Of a stretch of 64,000 bases of DNA, positions 34,438 to 48,200 are shown one piece after another. This stretch comes from Setaria digitata (taxonomy: Eukaryota; Nematoda; Chromadorea; Rhabditida; Setariidae): positions 315-64,314 of the forward strand of contig RCAB01000343.1 of the NCBI GenBank assembly GCA_003640385.1, given 5' to 3'. Numbering within the stretch: position 1 is the first letter of the stretch; every line of letters starts with the position of its first letter. The position numbers and the translations under genes were made by a program. The notes under the pieces are model-generated. The model saw nothing but the letters and a program-made list of their open reading frames with translations, had not been told where the DNA came from and did not search any database.

Positions 34438-37400
34438 CTAACGACGGCGGCGTGGTGACCGGGACCTGGAATGTCGCCGATCACGTTGCCCTGCCGGAGT
34501 GCGTGATCGCCGACGGGATGGTGGGGTGCGTGAGCGTCGACGTGACGGAGGAGATCTAGCGACGATACGCTTGCTCGTATTAGTTTTTTCTTTTGTTGGC
34601 TCATCTTTCTCTTTTCGTTTTGTGGTCCCATTTTGGGCAACTTTCTTGGCTAGCTCCGCTTCTACAGCTTTTCTTTTGGCGCGCTCGACAATCTAAACTG
34701 ATGGTATAGCGGAAAATAAATGCATGAATTTCACATATCGCTCACTAAGTCGACCATTACAACAGGTATTACGTAAGGCACAAGGTAATGAGAATTACAT
34801 ACTCGTCTAAAAAAAAAATTATCTGCCTGATTCATCTTCAGAAATATGTTCAAGTGAACCTGCTCTTCAGTGAGTGGTAGATAATAGATAGCCGGTTGAG
34901 TCTTTGTCTTCAAAAACAATTCGTCCGCTGTCTTCACACGCTTCTCTGGGTCTAGAAATAAAAGGAAGCTCCATATAAAATATCGTTCACCTTATATCGA
35001 CTAAAATTGGAGACTTGTGCATTTCAATAACAAAAATTCCTGAAAACAAACCACTCGGCTTCAATTCAGGTGAAGCAGTTGTACGTCGACGTTCATCCTT
35101 CCATGGTGACCTTCGTTCGCGTGCCCGCTTTCCCTCCGAATGCTATCAAACAAATTTTTACAGGATGATGAAAAAAAAAATCAAACATTGCATTGATTGA
35201 AACGAAGCGATTTGAACCCTTCCATATATACTCAACTAATAGAAAGATGCAGAAGTGTTTCCATGTTTTATAAAGAAATTATTTTGAGTCTTGTTTTTAA
35301 TGCAAAAACATCCTTTAGAAAATAGAATCTAAAAGGCTGATACCCCTATTGGTGAGGCCGAACGTTTTCGTCCTCGATGTCCGTGTCCACGTCCTTCTCG
35401 TTCTCTTTTGTCCAAATCTTTCCCCACCTCATTTTGGTTAGTTGGCAGCACATGTCTACGTTTCTCATCAACAGATAATGATACACGAAGAGCCGGAGCT
35501 GAGCTTCCTGAAGGTGATTTCGTTGTTTCCGCGCCTCCTTTCATCACTTCCTCACTTTGTGACTGGTCCGCAGCAAGGTGCTTAGCAAGCTGCAACATGA
35601 CCTTAACATGAGGAATGCAAAAAATTACATTTCAAGCGGAACATTATAAAGGAAAATCCTTACATTCGCATCATCTGAGTAGTCAATTTTCAAAGTTTTT
35701 GGACTACATGGAGGCCATACAACATTATGAAGGCGTCCTCGAGCCACAACAGCTTCTTCTACAGTTGAATACTAGAAATAAACAACTATTTAAGTTGACT
35801 GTAAAGAAAACACGGCCCAAAAAATCTAAGCACATCTTTTAAAGTTTTAGCTTTTTTTTTTAAAGCAAAAAATGCAACCTTTGCAATGCAAGTGGATTTG
35901 ATGTTATCGATCCAGAAACCTCCCTCAACAATTTTACCAAAAGTTGACAGCAACTGCTGCAACTGTTTAACCGTATAAGGACGAGTGAGCTGCCTTATCA
36001 TTATCACCTGGAAACAATGCACGACCGTAAATACACATTATGACAATAATATCATTTATTTAGAAAAATTATATAAGGCATGAAAGATTAAAAATACGTT
36101 TAAAATAGGTTTGAAGTTATCGTTTTAACACTGTAATGCTATTCATATAACTGTCTATTCATATAATCATATAAAGGCATTCATATAATTGTCTAGTACT
36201 GTAATGCTAAAAAAGAGGTTTTTTGTGAAACCTACTTGGAGATTAGTGCGATTCAGCATTAGACAATTATATGAATGTCTGCAAGGGACTAACCTGATTA
36301 ACTGGATATCGTGCTGGTGAGACTCTTCGTTCACGGACGAAACCATCTATCGTTGTATGACTTTCTTGCTGCTTGTCTGGCGTTGGTGAACGCTTAAGCA
36401 CACGTGATGATCCTGCAGAAACAAAGCTTTGGAGAAATATGCAGGTTATATTATAAAAGTTCTAATCCGAATGAAGAATTTTAACATTTAACCGTATTGT
36501 AAAGGCCTGGAAAGTTTTTGGGATTTTCAGGAGGAGCCATGAGATGCAAACCAAGGATTTCATAAAAATCGACCTAATTTTTTTCAATGGAGGGAATGTA
36601 TGCCAGCTATGAAGAAACAGGTTAACCAAAACCTGCTTATCTCAATCCTCCAGTGCTCTGCTCATCCTATCCACCGAATACAGCTCATAATTCTTCATGG
36701 CTTGAAGAAATCAAATTCTCACAACAGACGGTTTAAGTATTATTTCTATTGCTTTATAAATTTGTTTTTTAAATGATATGAAGCCTTATCAAAACAGTAA
36801 AGGAATTTAATCTGATGTCTTCATAACTTTTCAACTTTATGCATTGAAGCGAACTAAATTCAGCGCTACAAACATTTGGAAAATACAAACCTGAGCGTTN
36901 TCTTCATAACTTTTCAACTTTATGCATCGAAGCGAACTAAATTCAGCGCTACAAACATTTGGAAAATACAAACCTGAGCGTTTTGCATGCCTTTCAGCCC
37001 TTTCAAATATCCTCTCTTTTCGTCTTTCAGATACTTCTTCAGCAGCCTACAATATGTTCATGGCAGGCACGTTTTCTCAAAGCTTTTATAAAAATAAATC
37101 AAATTTATTAATTACCTTAACTTCCTCGGCTACCTCAGCAACTGAACTCTGCACTGGTTCTTCGTAATCTAGCTCTTCCATCCTATCCTTTGTATCGGAC
37201 AACTCCTCCTTGAAATCAGATATGGCTGAAGTTTGGGTGTCGGGTCCATCTTCCTGCTCATCTATTTCAATTTCTTCTTCTTTATGCTTTACAATTGAGA
37301 CTGTGACAACACTGTTTGTTGAATGCGCTGCTTCAGATGCTTTCCAACGACGTCTTTTCTCCTGAGTATTGGTCAATTTTGCTAAAACCAAAAATCACAT

Positions 37401-39883
37401 TACATTGCGAGGATAATTTCAACATTTAGCTGAAGAAATTATAGACAAATTCAAATAAAAGAATGTAATAAATTTGTTTCTACGAACACTTTTCATGTTT
37501 AATTTCTAAAATGAATAAAAACTTGCCCTTAGTTTGCGTAGATGGTGTTCCCTTTCTACGTCCCACAGTTTTTTCACTCGACATATCACAAACTGCTTCC
37601 ATCTACAAACAGTATGTTTATTAATAGAATAATGAACAGAATTCATCCAGAAAAAATGCAAAACTCAGATCACAGATCTGATTCTACGACAGCCTTTGAC
37701 CCCTTCTAATTGCAAATAAGAGAGAATAGCAATTGACTAGCGACCTTCTTCATAACTCTATCTTGTAAGATTCTGCTTGATAAAAAAATCTGCTTGATAC
37801 AGACAGCCTAATGACCAATATGATTAACTAATGGTGATAAATACCTCTCCAGCTGCACAATATATCACTGAATAAAAGAAACTCAAATTTCCATTCCTAA
37901 CATTTTTCACGCATAATCGGTGCTAGCTTACCGTTTCTTGGTTCGATAATTCCTCCAGATCTACGGGCATTTGCTCCAAAGATGCATTTGATTCATCTGC
38001 TATTTCACTTTGACTCCGGCTATAAAAAAAAGAAAAAATTATAAATTACCGAGCATATTTTCAAAACTGATCATCCTGCTAGTAAAAAAACAGAAGTTCA
38101 TTAATCTTACCTATAACTTGAGTTTTTATATTTGAATGNTTCATCCTGCTAGTAAAAAACAGAAGTTCATTAATCTTACCTATAACTTGAGTTTTTATAT
38201 TTGAATGAATTTAAAGGAAATATAAAAAACCTACCTTGATTCACCCGTGTCACTGCTACCCACATCTGACGCAACATCCTCTTCCTCATCTTTATCTTCA
38301 TGTTCTTTTTGCACTTCGTGCTCTTCCATTACATCTTCAGTACTTGCTGGGCGTCTCTCTTCTAAATCCATCGACTGCTGTTCTTCACTAATTACTTTCG
38401 TATCATCATATTCTGTTTCTGCCCGTTCAGCTTCCTCTACTGTCTTTATCTCCGCAACAGTGGATATGGAGTCAAGAGTTACTTCTGCTTTCATCTTAGC
38501 AACTTCGAGTTGAGCGTCACCGTCATTCTCAGCTTCCTCAACATCATGGATTCCCGGTTGTGCTTCCACACATTCCTGGAAATTTTCCACCTCCATTGAA
38601 CCCTTCAAAGTATGTAAGGAAGTGTCTAATATCAAATGAATAATATGCCTAAACATAAGCTCTTTTGATTATTTATTCTCATTCTGTTCTAGCTTAGTTT
38701 AGTACATGCCACATCAGTGTAAAACATGGAGCAAAATTAGTGTGTTCCATGAGCCGATACCTGTTCTGTCTCACTAGTCACTACTTCTGCCGGTTTCTCA
38801 GCAACAGTAGCTGAACTTCGTCCACGTCGAGAACGACGTGTGGCAGTGATCGACTTCTCATGTATCGGCGATGCATCATCCCCAGAAGATGCCCGACGAA
38901 CAGCTTCTAAAAATTGTTAAATTAATATTAATGGCTCACTTATTTAATATTCTACTGACTGAGAAAAGGAAAAGTTCAAAATGATAAAAAAGAAAGTATG
39001 ATATATGAAATGTAGTACTGGCAAATAATAAACCTGCATCTTTGCGTGCCTCACGTAATGCAGTCTGCTGCTTGGCTAAATATTCAGCAACCAGAGGATT
39101 AGGTGGTGAAGTCTGCAATGTTCCTTACTAACATTAATTCGAAACAATTATATGAATTCCTAACGCAGCATTTCAGGATTTGAAATTAACTCACCAAATC
39201 CCTCTGTGGACTCTCTACAGTTGCTGACTGCACCTCGCTTTCACACTTCGCATTAACTTCAGTCAGCAAAAACTGAAATTTAATTTAAATTGGAACTGAA
39301 AGATAACAAGTAGCATAAATGAAGAAATGCATGGAGGGTATGTCGAACTCCCACTAAATTATTCCACCATAATTATTTAGTCCAATACCATAATCCAATC
39401 CATTCCTAAAATATATCTTTCCTCTCTTCTCAGTGATCTATATGAATAACAAGGACCATTCTATTTTATGTAGAGGAACTCTGACCGATATAACTTCTAA
39501 ATTACTAACATATAAATGATGAACGAACTTGACGAAGGGAATTAATTTTTTTTTCCCCTAAACAATAAGTCAGTATAGCAATTGGTACCAAAATGATGGA
39601 AAAATAAGAAACCACAGAATAAGCGTGAGAAAAAGCATTACCACAGAACGACAACAGAAAAGAATGGCAGTTGATGATAGCACTTCTTGTATACACCAAA
39701 AACCACAGAACAGAGGGGAAAATTGAGAAAAATAAAAAAACTAACTTCTTTGAGTCGTTCATGAAGAGTGTTTTTGTTGCCGATTTTCGACAGTCCACGC
39801 TTGCCCAACTCCTCTTTTAACTCCACCACTTTCATTTCCGAGATCGGTCGACCTCCAATTGATGGCTCACTTTCATCACACAT
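34438..39883 (-). CDS. ACIN1: Acinus (ASAP/exon-junction-associated RNA-binding protein)
   Basis: Sixteen exons close in phase to 787 aa: 39883-39746, 39272-39195, 39112-39034, 38906-38761, 38602-38235, 38019-37932, 37602-37527, 37381-37116, 37046-36974, 36412-36294, 36007-35879, 35771-35664, 35601-35344, 35142-35052, 34951-34860, 34692-34438. Domains in order: an N-terminal SAP domain (ISEMKVVELKEELGKRGL); a long acidic low-complexity middle; a C-terminal RRM (VIMIRQLTRPYTVKQLQQLL and LHNVVWPPCSPKTLKIDYSD); the RSB motif ADELFLKTKTQPAIYYLPLT, which binds RNPS1-SAP18 in the ASAP complex; and an RS tail (RSPPSRRRSRTPPSRRRSRT). Acinus acts in alternative splicing and, in mammals, apoptotic chromatin condensation (family knowledge). 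An AAATTGCAG acceptor sits 11 nt before the ATG. One intron starts with GC (37526). Two N-join duplications fall in its introns. Confidence 0.93.
36178..36277. repeat. Imperfect inverted repeat in an ACIN1 intron
   Basis: CATTCATATAATTGTCTA plus ATGCT (36178-36207, with an 8-nt insertion between them) is the reverse complement of 36255-36277. The loop is about 47 nt. Partial direct copies of the left arm (ATTCATATAA) precede it at 36141-36166. The right arm ends 17 nt from the exon at 36294. Confidence 0.75.
36818..36982. repeat. Tandem 82-nt duplication around a single N (assembly join)
   Basis: 36818-36899 is repeated at 36901-36982 with one substitution (GCATTGAAG against GCATCGAAG). The copies include the last bases and donor of an ACIN1 exon, so the left copy is a partial exon ghost. 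Only the right copy continues into the full exon 36974-37046. Confidence 0.9.
38071..38207. repeat. Tandem 68-nt duplication around a single N (assembly join)
   Basis: 38071-38138 is repeated at 38141-38207 with one A fewer; N is at 38139. It lies inside an ACIN1 intron. Confidence 0.9.
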
Positions 39884-40072
39884 TGCTAATCACTGCAATT
39901 TTTAATAATGCATCAAGATATAATAACATAATTGTCCTACCCTACAACTCTTCAAATCACTAATCGTTCGTTAATTCGAAAAGGAAGAATATGACTCCTC
40001 AGAAGAACTATAAAAAGATCTCCTGTTCCATCACTACTGATAACACTGATAATGCAAATCAGCTCGTAAACA

Positions 40073-40135
40073 GCACACACACACACCACACACCCACGCA
40101 GACGCACACACGCACACCCACTCACACATGCCCAC
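40073..40135. repeat. (CA)n-type interrupted microsatellite
   Basis: Repeated CACACA units with CCCACGCAGACGCA interruptions. It is GC-richer than its surroundings and directly upstream of the N join at 40190. Confidence 0.85.
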
Positions 40136-40268
40136 CACGGTCCTAGTAGATCACTATGATATCGGTCTGTTCAATAACAAGTGGGACACNGCACACCCAC
40201 TCACACATGCCCATCACGGTCCTAGTAGATCACTATGATATCGGTCTGTTCAATAACAAGTGGGACAC
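40112..40268. repeat. Tandem 78-nt duplication around a single N (assembly join)
   Basis: 40112-40189 is repeated at 40191-40268 with one C/T difference. It is intergenic. Confidence 0.9.
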
Positions 40269-42275
40269 GACGAAAATTATCATCTTACTTCTGCACTTAT
40301 GAACAGTGTCAGGTGCGAAGTTCGAGTGATTGTCAAAGCTTTAAGTGTTCTGTATCTCTCAGTTAACAGTCTTCTTTCGATTCTGTGCTTATCAGCTTTA
40401 AAACTAGGAATATTGGTCAAATTATCATACCTCAGTAAAATCATTTTGCTTAGCCGGAAAAGCTAAAGTAATTCAAAAAAAAAATGGCGGTATATGAAGG
40501 GAAATAATAATTGAAAAGCAGAATATAAAAGAAAAAAAAAAATGGGCAAGAAGGAGATTGGCAAGAGGATGAAGAAAAAGATTTGGACAGGAAAAAAAAA
40601 TATCCCTTCCTCTTTACTCTTCATTTTATCACCTTTATCTTTTATCAGTCTAATTTGGCTCATTTATTTGCAATACCTACATAGTTTAAGTAATACCTAT
40701 GTTATCGTTCATTGTTTAAGATATAGAAGCCTTATTTGTAATCAAAAATAATTTATTATCCCGTTTGGTGCACTATATACGTATTCATAAGATTGATTCT
40801 AAAGGTAGCGGAACTTTTCGCTCTCTCTCTCCGGTTCACCCACTTTTTCAACGTTCTCTTTGGGATCATAAATGAGGTATAAAATACTTTCATTAATTAC
40901 CAGCAATGAATGAGTTGAATGGTTAGGTCACGTTAACACGTTAAATGTCTTTCTTGTCAACGCGCACTTTTCCGGAATGATTTGTGTTGTCGACACTTTT
41001 CATGCTCAAAAATCTCGTATATTATCTATTTAAAGTGAAGCATGAACATTTCGTAACATCGGAACAAGTGTTAACTTCCTGGAGACTATCTTAATTATAA
41101 TTTAATTAAACTAAATGTCTCTCATCTGTTGAAACGAAACAGAACATGATGAAATTCGATGCTGAAATTTTCCTCCCATGATGAATTTTACATTTCAATT
41201 TTCATTCAATAAAAAATACATTTCATTCAATAATCCCACTGAATGCTTCATTTGATGTTATGTTTAACCATTTTTAATACAAGAAAATATCTGTCGCAGT
41301 GGAATGAAGAAAGCATAATTGCCTATAACATTACAATCTTTATCAATTCATCATCAAAATTTAAGATAATAAATTTCTGTACTTCTATATTGATTGGTGA
41401 TTAGTACTTGACTATTTTATCGTCAAATTATCCGATACGATCGTTCAAGCCATTATACTTAGTGAAATTTATATTCGATTTCGAAAAGCAATAGTCCGTG
41501 ATTACTGGACATCAGACCTTATAATAATTGTTTTATCAATTGTAATTTAGTAAAACAGCTCTACTAGCATATTGCAGTCCTGCTACCTGAAAGGTTTTTG
41601 ATGGAACTTTTCTGCATGACATTCATTTCGTTTCATATCCATCTACTATATTACCGGGTATATTTTAGCTTAACTATTTCCTCGCTGTTCATTTCTTTCC
41701 ATTAGTACCGTTCTTAATCACCATTTAATAACCACAATCAGTAAATAAAGCAGAGACTTCGTAGCGTAATCAATTTGATTTGTTTACAAGAATCACGTTG
41801 CATTTCCTAACACAATAAAATATTTCATGTTTTATTCTTTGAATCCATGCTAATAACAAGCATATTACTTTAATTACTAATTTTATTATTTATTTGTCAC
41901 TTGGTGAACAGCAGGCATGATCCTGTTTTATGGTGCTTCTGGACCAAATGATGATAAATGGCTTTTTCTTCCAAGCTATGATGATACAAACAAACAATAA
42001 TACTAAAGTAACATAGTGTGAGGGATATCTCGAGAAGTCTTCATATATATATATATATATCATGAATATATTATAGCATTTTCACGAATGAGGAGCTACT
42101 GAGCGATTTGTTAAGAATTTTTAGTGAACTAACATTTTCTAGTAATCTTTTATATATGAATTCTTTGAGAATCAGTAAAGAGAAAGGAAAGGAAATAAAA
42201 AAAAAAAAAAAAAAAAAACTCAGAGTACAAAAATAAAGAGAAAAGCAGAGACGAGCTAGCACTTTAGTTAGTTCT

Positions 42276-45200
42276 CTACTTTTTCGCCAACTGATCATCC
42301 TTTTCGATTTCATCACATTCTTCTGTTACTTCATTCCTTGTATCATGAGACTTCTGATGAAAAACAAATGTAATTGCGCCACAATCAAAGACTCTTTTCA
42401 GCACCTGAAATTCCACATTCACTAATTGATGAAAAAAAAAAAGGAAAAAGCAGATAAAGGATTTTGGCCATTCAAATCTTACTTTTTAATTTTGTAACTT
42501 CCTAGCCTTACATGTAATATGCAACAAAGAATAGAGAAGTACATTAAGGATACAAAGTGAAGTATGCGAAAAGAAAAAAAAAATTTTTGAACTCACTTGA
42601 TCTGGCACCTTACGTACATCTTTTTGAACATGGTACCATTCACTTAAATCAGAACTTGTATCAGCCCGTTCGTGGGGTTCCCTATATTCGATGCCGTTCA
42701 CACAACGATCACATTTCAGTCTAATAATAAATTATTAATTTAATATGTTTACAACTAGTGATGCAAACAACACCTATTTATTCATGACATATTTATCGAC
42801 AATGCCTCAACGCAGACCAATCTTGTAGGAGGATGTTCCCACATCAGTATCCTAACATGGTTATGTACTGATGAATTTTCTCAACGTTCAAAACGAAAAC
42901 TCACGATTCATGCGTATCTGACGCAATATCTACTCTTAAGTTAAATAAATGCCGCAGTTGATCCTTGCTGAAGTGGCGTGCCACATTGGACGCTTCATCA
43001 ACAACACAAGACGATAGTGCTTTTTTGTGAGCTTGTCGTTGAAACATTTTTTCTTCAATACTACCAGTCTAAAAATGAAACATTATCAACATTCAATTGT
43101 ACGGAGTATGAACTGTGGTATGGAATACGAAATTTTTAAATACGATGTGACACCTTGAATGATTGTGTAATTCCATGTCTTCCAACTGTCAAAATTATAT
43201 ATATATATATATTTTTTTTTTGAATATTTTTCTTCAAATATTTGTCTTAGTACTAAATGAAGTTGATGTGTTTTCTTCCTCAATGCTAAGAATCCTGAAA
43301 CGGAACAGTCATTGTAATGTCTCATCTTATTTTTTTATAGAATATTTAAACAGCTTCAAGATTTATAATTCCTAGATTTCCAAACAGTCTTCTATTCTTT
43401 TGCGGTTGTGAATCATTTTATCATATATTAATATGTCATAATACAACTCTTTGTCTTAAAAACTGCCGTACCATGTATAACAATATTCTTTTAAACGAAA
43501 TAGTTGCTTTCTCAACTTATTAAAAGCCTAATTTTCAACTCTGCGACTTCTCTCTGTTGTAAACGTTCACCGATTCCTTTAATTCCTTTAGAATTTTTTA
43601 CATTCACTACTGTGCAGAAAGATATTTCGAATTCATATAATTTAAAACATTTTGTCACGGACTGATAAAATGTTTCTGTCCGTAGTTGATATATGTATAA
43701 GTATACAATTGTTCATTTTCATACCAGTGATATTCTTCACTTATTCATATATCCCCAGAAAACATCAATCTTCTTTATTATTTTTTGTTTCAATAACCAA
43801 ACTTTTTATTACTTTTTGTTACAACAGATTCGTTGTGTATCTTTGGTAGTTAACCAACCAGTAATTAAAAAAGAAAAAAGTAAAACATATTTGACATGCA
43901 AATACGACAACGCATAAAATACCTCATGAGTTCAGCAAATCACACATCAAGCTATTTCAGATTTCTCCTAGGAAACAATGCAGCGAGGCACGTCTGTAAA
44001 ATCTGAATGTTGTAGAAAATTATAAAAGTCTTATTAAACCTTACCGCTAGCAGCCGATATATGAAACAGTTCTTCTTCTGTCCATCTCTCCATATTCGAG
44101 CCATTGCCTGATCATCATTTGCTGGGTTCCAGTCCGGATCAAACATTATAAGTCGATTTGCTCCAATTAAATTCAAACCACAACCACCAGCCTTTGACGA
44201 TAACAGAAATATATACTCGACACTCTGTAATACAATAAGTCAAACTGATACTAGAATATAATTTTAAATTTCCATATTCAAATATATCCTCGTTTTAACT
44301 CATCTTTTTATCAATTTCTTCATCCATGCCAATGTGGTCATGTCGGCATGTTTTCCTTCTTCTATGTTTTACCACTCAAACAAGATTTGAGAATAGTAAA
44401 GGATGCACCACATAGAGATTGATTAGATAAAGCTATATGCCGTTTTGTACATTTCTCATAATCTGAATTTTGGTCAATGCAAAGCAAACCTCGGGATCAT
44501 TGAATTTCTCCACTAACTTCGCTCGCTGCTTAATTGTACAGTTTCCATCCAAACGAATAAACGAATAGTGACGGAGTTGACATAACTAAGGTTTTCCACA
44601 TGATCATAAAATTGAATTGCTCAAATTTATTTTGCTGCGCTTCTATATGCAAAGGTGCTTCCACAGTTTACTTGAAGAAATGGTAGCGTAACTTAACGAA
44701 ACTCATTCATCAGTTTCCAAATACAAAATGGACTTTTCATCAATTAGAATGACACGCCTAACCATTAAGTTTTGCAACTTCCACTTTTATAAGTTATTAA
44801 ACAACTAAGCAACAGTTTACTGTTGACTTTGAAGCTTACCTCAACAAACGCATCAATTGTTTGCGTATAATTAGATACTAGAACAAATTTATCGTTGGTA
44901 GTAGCTCTTGTTGCTGCTAACAGGTAATCTAAAACTTTCATTTTTCCAGAAAAAGCCGGCTCAAACTTTCCACCAAAACCATTAGGAAACAGTTCCAAGC
45001 AACCTAGAAAACTTGTACATACAATATAACAATAATGTTGTGCAACAATTAATTACTAATCAAATGGATATTTTTAATTAACACACTTTCAAATCCTTCT
45101 TCTTTTTTCTGGCACTTGTCAAGTATTAACTGTGGATGATTACATAATTTTTTCAGGTTTGTGATAAATGAGAGTGCAGTTCCCGTTATTTTATCACCTG

Positions 45201-48200
45201 AAAATAAGATTTCATATGACAGACAACTGCTCCACTAATAACAAAGGAGGAAATTTCTAGAATAGATCGCAATCTTCCTATAATCTAACTGAAGGTCCAG
45301 ATAAAGGTTAGAACTTCCCTTCTGTTACTTTTTGCTTTCCACTGATTGAAAATCCACTGATAAGCTGCTTGTACAACTTCTCCTGTAGCTCCGTCAACTT
45401 ACAGCAAATAACAAGTTCATATTTAATCTGAAATGAATTCACTGCATTCATTGGATAATACAACGACTTCAAATAATCGAATGCATAAAGTAAGGGAAAC
45501 ATTTTACCGGTAAATATTTGGTGAGCAAAGCGGATGTTCTTCTAATGATACACTTATTTACAATGGATGACATCTCGCTAAGTGCATTATCACCTCTTTC
45601 ACGTTGTACAACCGTCGCATCGGCATCTCGACCTCGCAGAATAATATTTTCAAACCGTCGTTTAAACTCCGAGGCTGTTCCAAGCAAGCCAGGATTAACA
45701 AAATTTATCAGACTAAAAGCAAAACTGATTTAGAAATTTCAGTCCACGAATTGGTTTTCCGATTAATAATGCCTCTTGAAGTGTGCCTGTTTAGTTCGTC
45801 AACAATAACTCTTGTACCTCTTATGGATGAGTTCTCCAATTGTTTTTAATGAATTTAATTGTAAGTTCTTAGATTTACTAATACAACAGATTAATGATAT
45901 AATTCAACATAACCTGTAATATTCCAAAAGATCATTTTGTATCGGAGTACCAGAAATAAGTATTCGTCGTTCGCATTTTAGACCAAAAAGCGCTTGATAT
46001 GTTTGATTATCGCTATTTTTAAGGCGATGACCCTGAGATAACATGTTGCAATTAAATCTGGCATAAACTTGACAAACTTTATAATGAACTCTAATCAGCT
46101 AGTAATATAGTTATAAATTAACATCGTAAGGAAAGTGGCCGCATTAGATGGTGATAACTTCCTCTCTTACAACATCGAATTGAACTTCCTGCTATTGCAG
46201 GTCAATAATGTAGGAAAACAATTTTGCAAAAGATCTCGAAATTTGAAAAAAAATCTGATAATTATTAGCTAATTTCTGTTGATTTATGAGAGAATACCGG
46301 AAGGACCTAATACTATCGAAACTAAAAGTGGGCAGAATCAAAATGAACGAACAGTCGGATGCCCGAGGGCCAAATTATCGTACTCAGTGAATCCTAAAAA
46401 CGGGAAGAAAAAATAAAATGATTGCTGCAAGGTATATAGACCTCATCACAAATGATTAATCCAATTTCTTTCTGCAGCAGGATAGAAGCGTGAAGTCGAA
46501 AAGTTTCATAGGAAATAATAAGTACAGGTGTAGCACAACGCACACCCATTTGGGACATAAACTTCTCTGAAATATCATGGAGCTAATTTATTTAGTAACT
46601 AAAAGGTGTAACAAATAAAAATTTCGATAGCATTTCACAGCTCAACACTTGGAGCAAATCTGCAATGTGTTGAACGAACCTAAATTCTTGTCAATTTCGT
46701 CTTTCCCACCGGAATCAACGGCTAACGCGTTTACACGCCCACCAAGCCATTTTCTTATTTCTTTATCCCAATTCTAAAAACATCAATTTAGCTCAATCTA
46801 AATGGGCCATATCACGTTGACATGGGCTCGACTATTCGTCAAGAAGAACTTCATTGTTTGATTCCTTGTTGCCAAGTTATTGCAAAGCTCTGGTCGATGT
46901 TTCAACCATAATAAGAGACATTAATCCTTCCTCTGAGATACACAAGCCTCTGATTACCTCAAGGTCGAAGCTCTGATTACCTCATGATTAAAGTAAATGC
47001 ATCTGAAGTGAGGAAAGGAAAAGATTAACCTTGACAAGGCTGCTCGGACAAACGATCACCGATTTATTTAATGTTGGCTTTGCATCCGGCCCTTGTCTCT
47101 GAAGCATCATTTCAAAATTCAAGGAGTAGAAATAATCGCATTGATTCTAATTTTGAATCTATGCTTTCTTTTTTTAATTACTTTTGGTAAAATTTAGCAA
47201 ATTTTACGTCTATACATTTTCCCAGCTTCAAATACAACTCAACTGATGTATTAGGCTCAAAATAAAAAAAAAAAAACTCATATACCTTCCGCATCCTAAA
47301 TATATGGAGGGAAAAGGCGACAGATCGTGATAAAAACTTCAGTGGAGGCGAATCGCAATCATTAGCGTCAGTCTAGTTAAACCTATTGCTGTTTTTTGTT
47401 CCCATTAAATCTTCTGCTTTTCCCACGCGTCAGTTTCCCTCATTAAAAGCTCCAATTACTATGCCTTTTTCAAATAGTGTGATTGTGAACTTGAAATAAG
47501 AGCCTAATCAGGTGTGTAAGATTACTTCAGAAGAAAGCAATTGTTGGCCTATTTTACAATATTAATACACTTCATTTAATGCAAATTTTCGGCTAATATG
47601 ATGCAAGCAGTCATAAATTCATATTATTACATTATAATGGACATACGAGTAGTGTCCACATTAGCGTGATACACTGCAACGTTTTTCCCAAACCCATTTC
47701 GTCTGCCATTATACAACCATGAGCACATGGTATTCGGACACCGGTGACGCAATCATACATAAATTTTACACCTTCCCGTTGATGAGGCCTCAGAACGGAG
47801 CTCAGCATTGGATCCACAACAACATGTACCTTTCAATTTAATTTTAAGTATTTTCTACTTTTTTTTTTTTTCAAAACTCTGCTAATGAAAATATCGGAGT
47901 GAAATTGAGCAATATGAAGTATCTCTATCACTTCACTCTACACAGCTCCACAGTAAGAAATTCCAATTTCAAATAATAATGTCATGCGCAAACCACTAAG
48001 GAGCTGAATGATATGAAATTTACCTGCTTATTAGTAGTATCAATTTTGAGTGCATCATGTGCACTAAGTTCCGGTGGTGTGAACAGTACCAATGCTCCTT
48101 CAGTATATGGGTCAAATAGTGCACAGCGAACAGTTGAATGACGAAGGCCAAGAGGACGAGCCCTGCCGGGACCTGTCAATGTAAAATAACCCAGTTATTC

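Larger units (their letters stand above)
39884..42275. other. Intergenic between ACIN1 and RAD54
   Basis: 2.4 kb. Holds the ACIN1 promoter, a CA/CG-type microsatellite (about 40073-40135) and the N-join duplication at 40112-40268. The distal part is the RAD54 3' flank, with an AT repeat at about 42044-42060. No coding sequence was recognised. Confidence 0.6.

Noticed and set aside
40073..40135. CA-rich array considered as telomere- or CRISPR-like
   Set aside because: It is a degenerate dinucleotide repeat, neither TTAGGC telomeric units nor regular repeat-spacer units.
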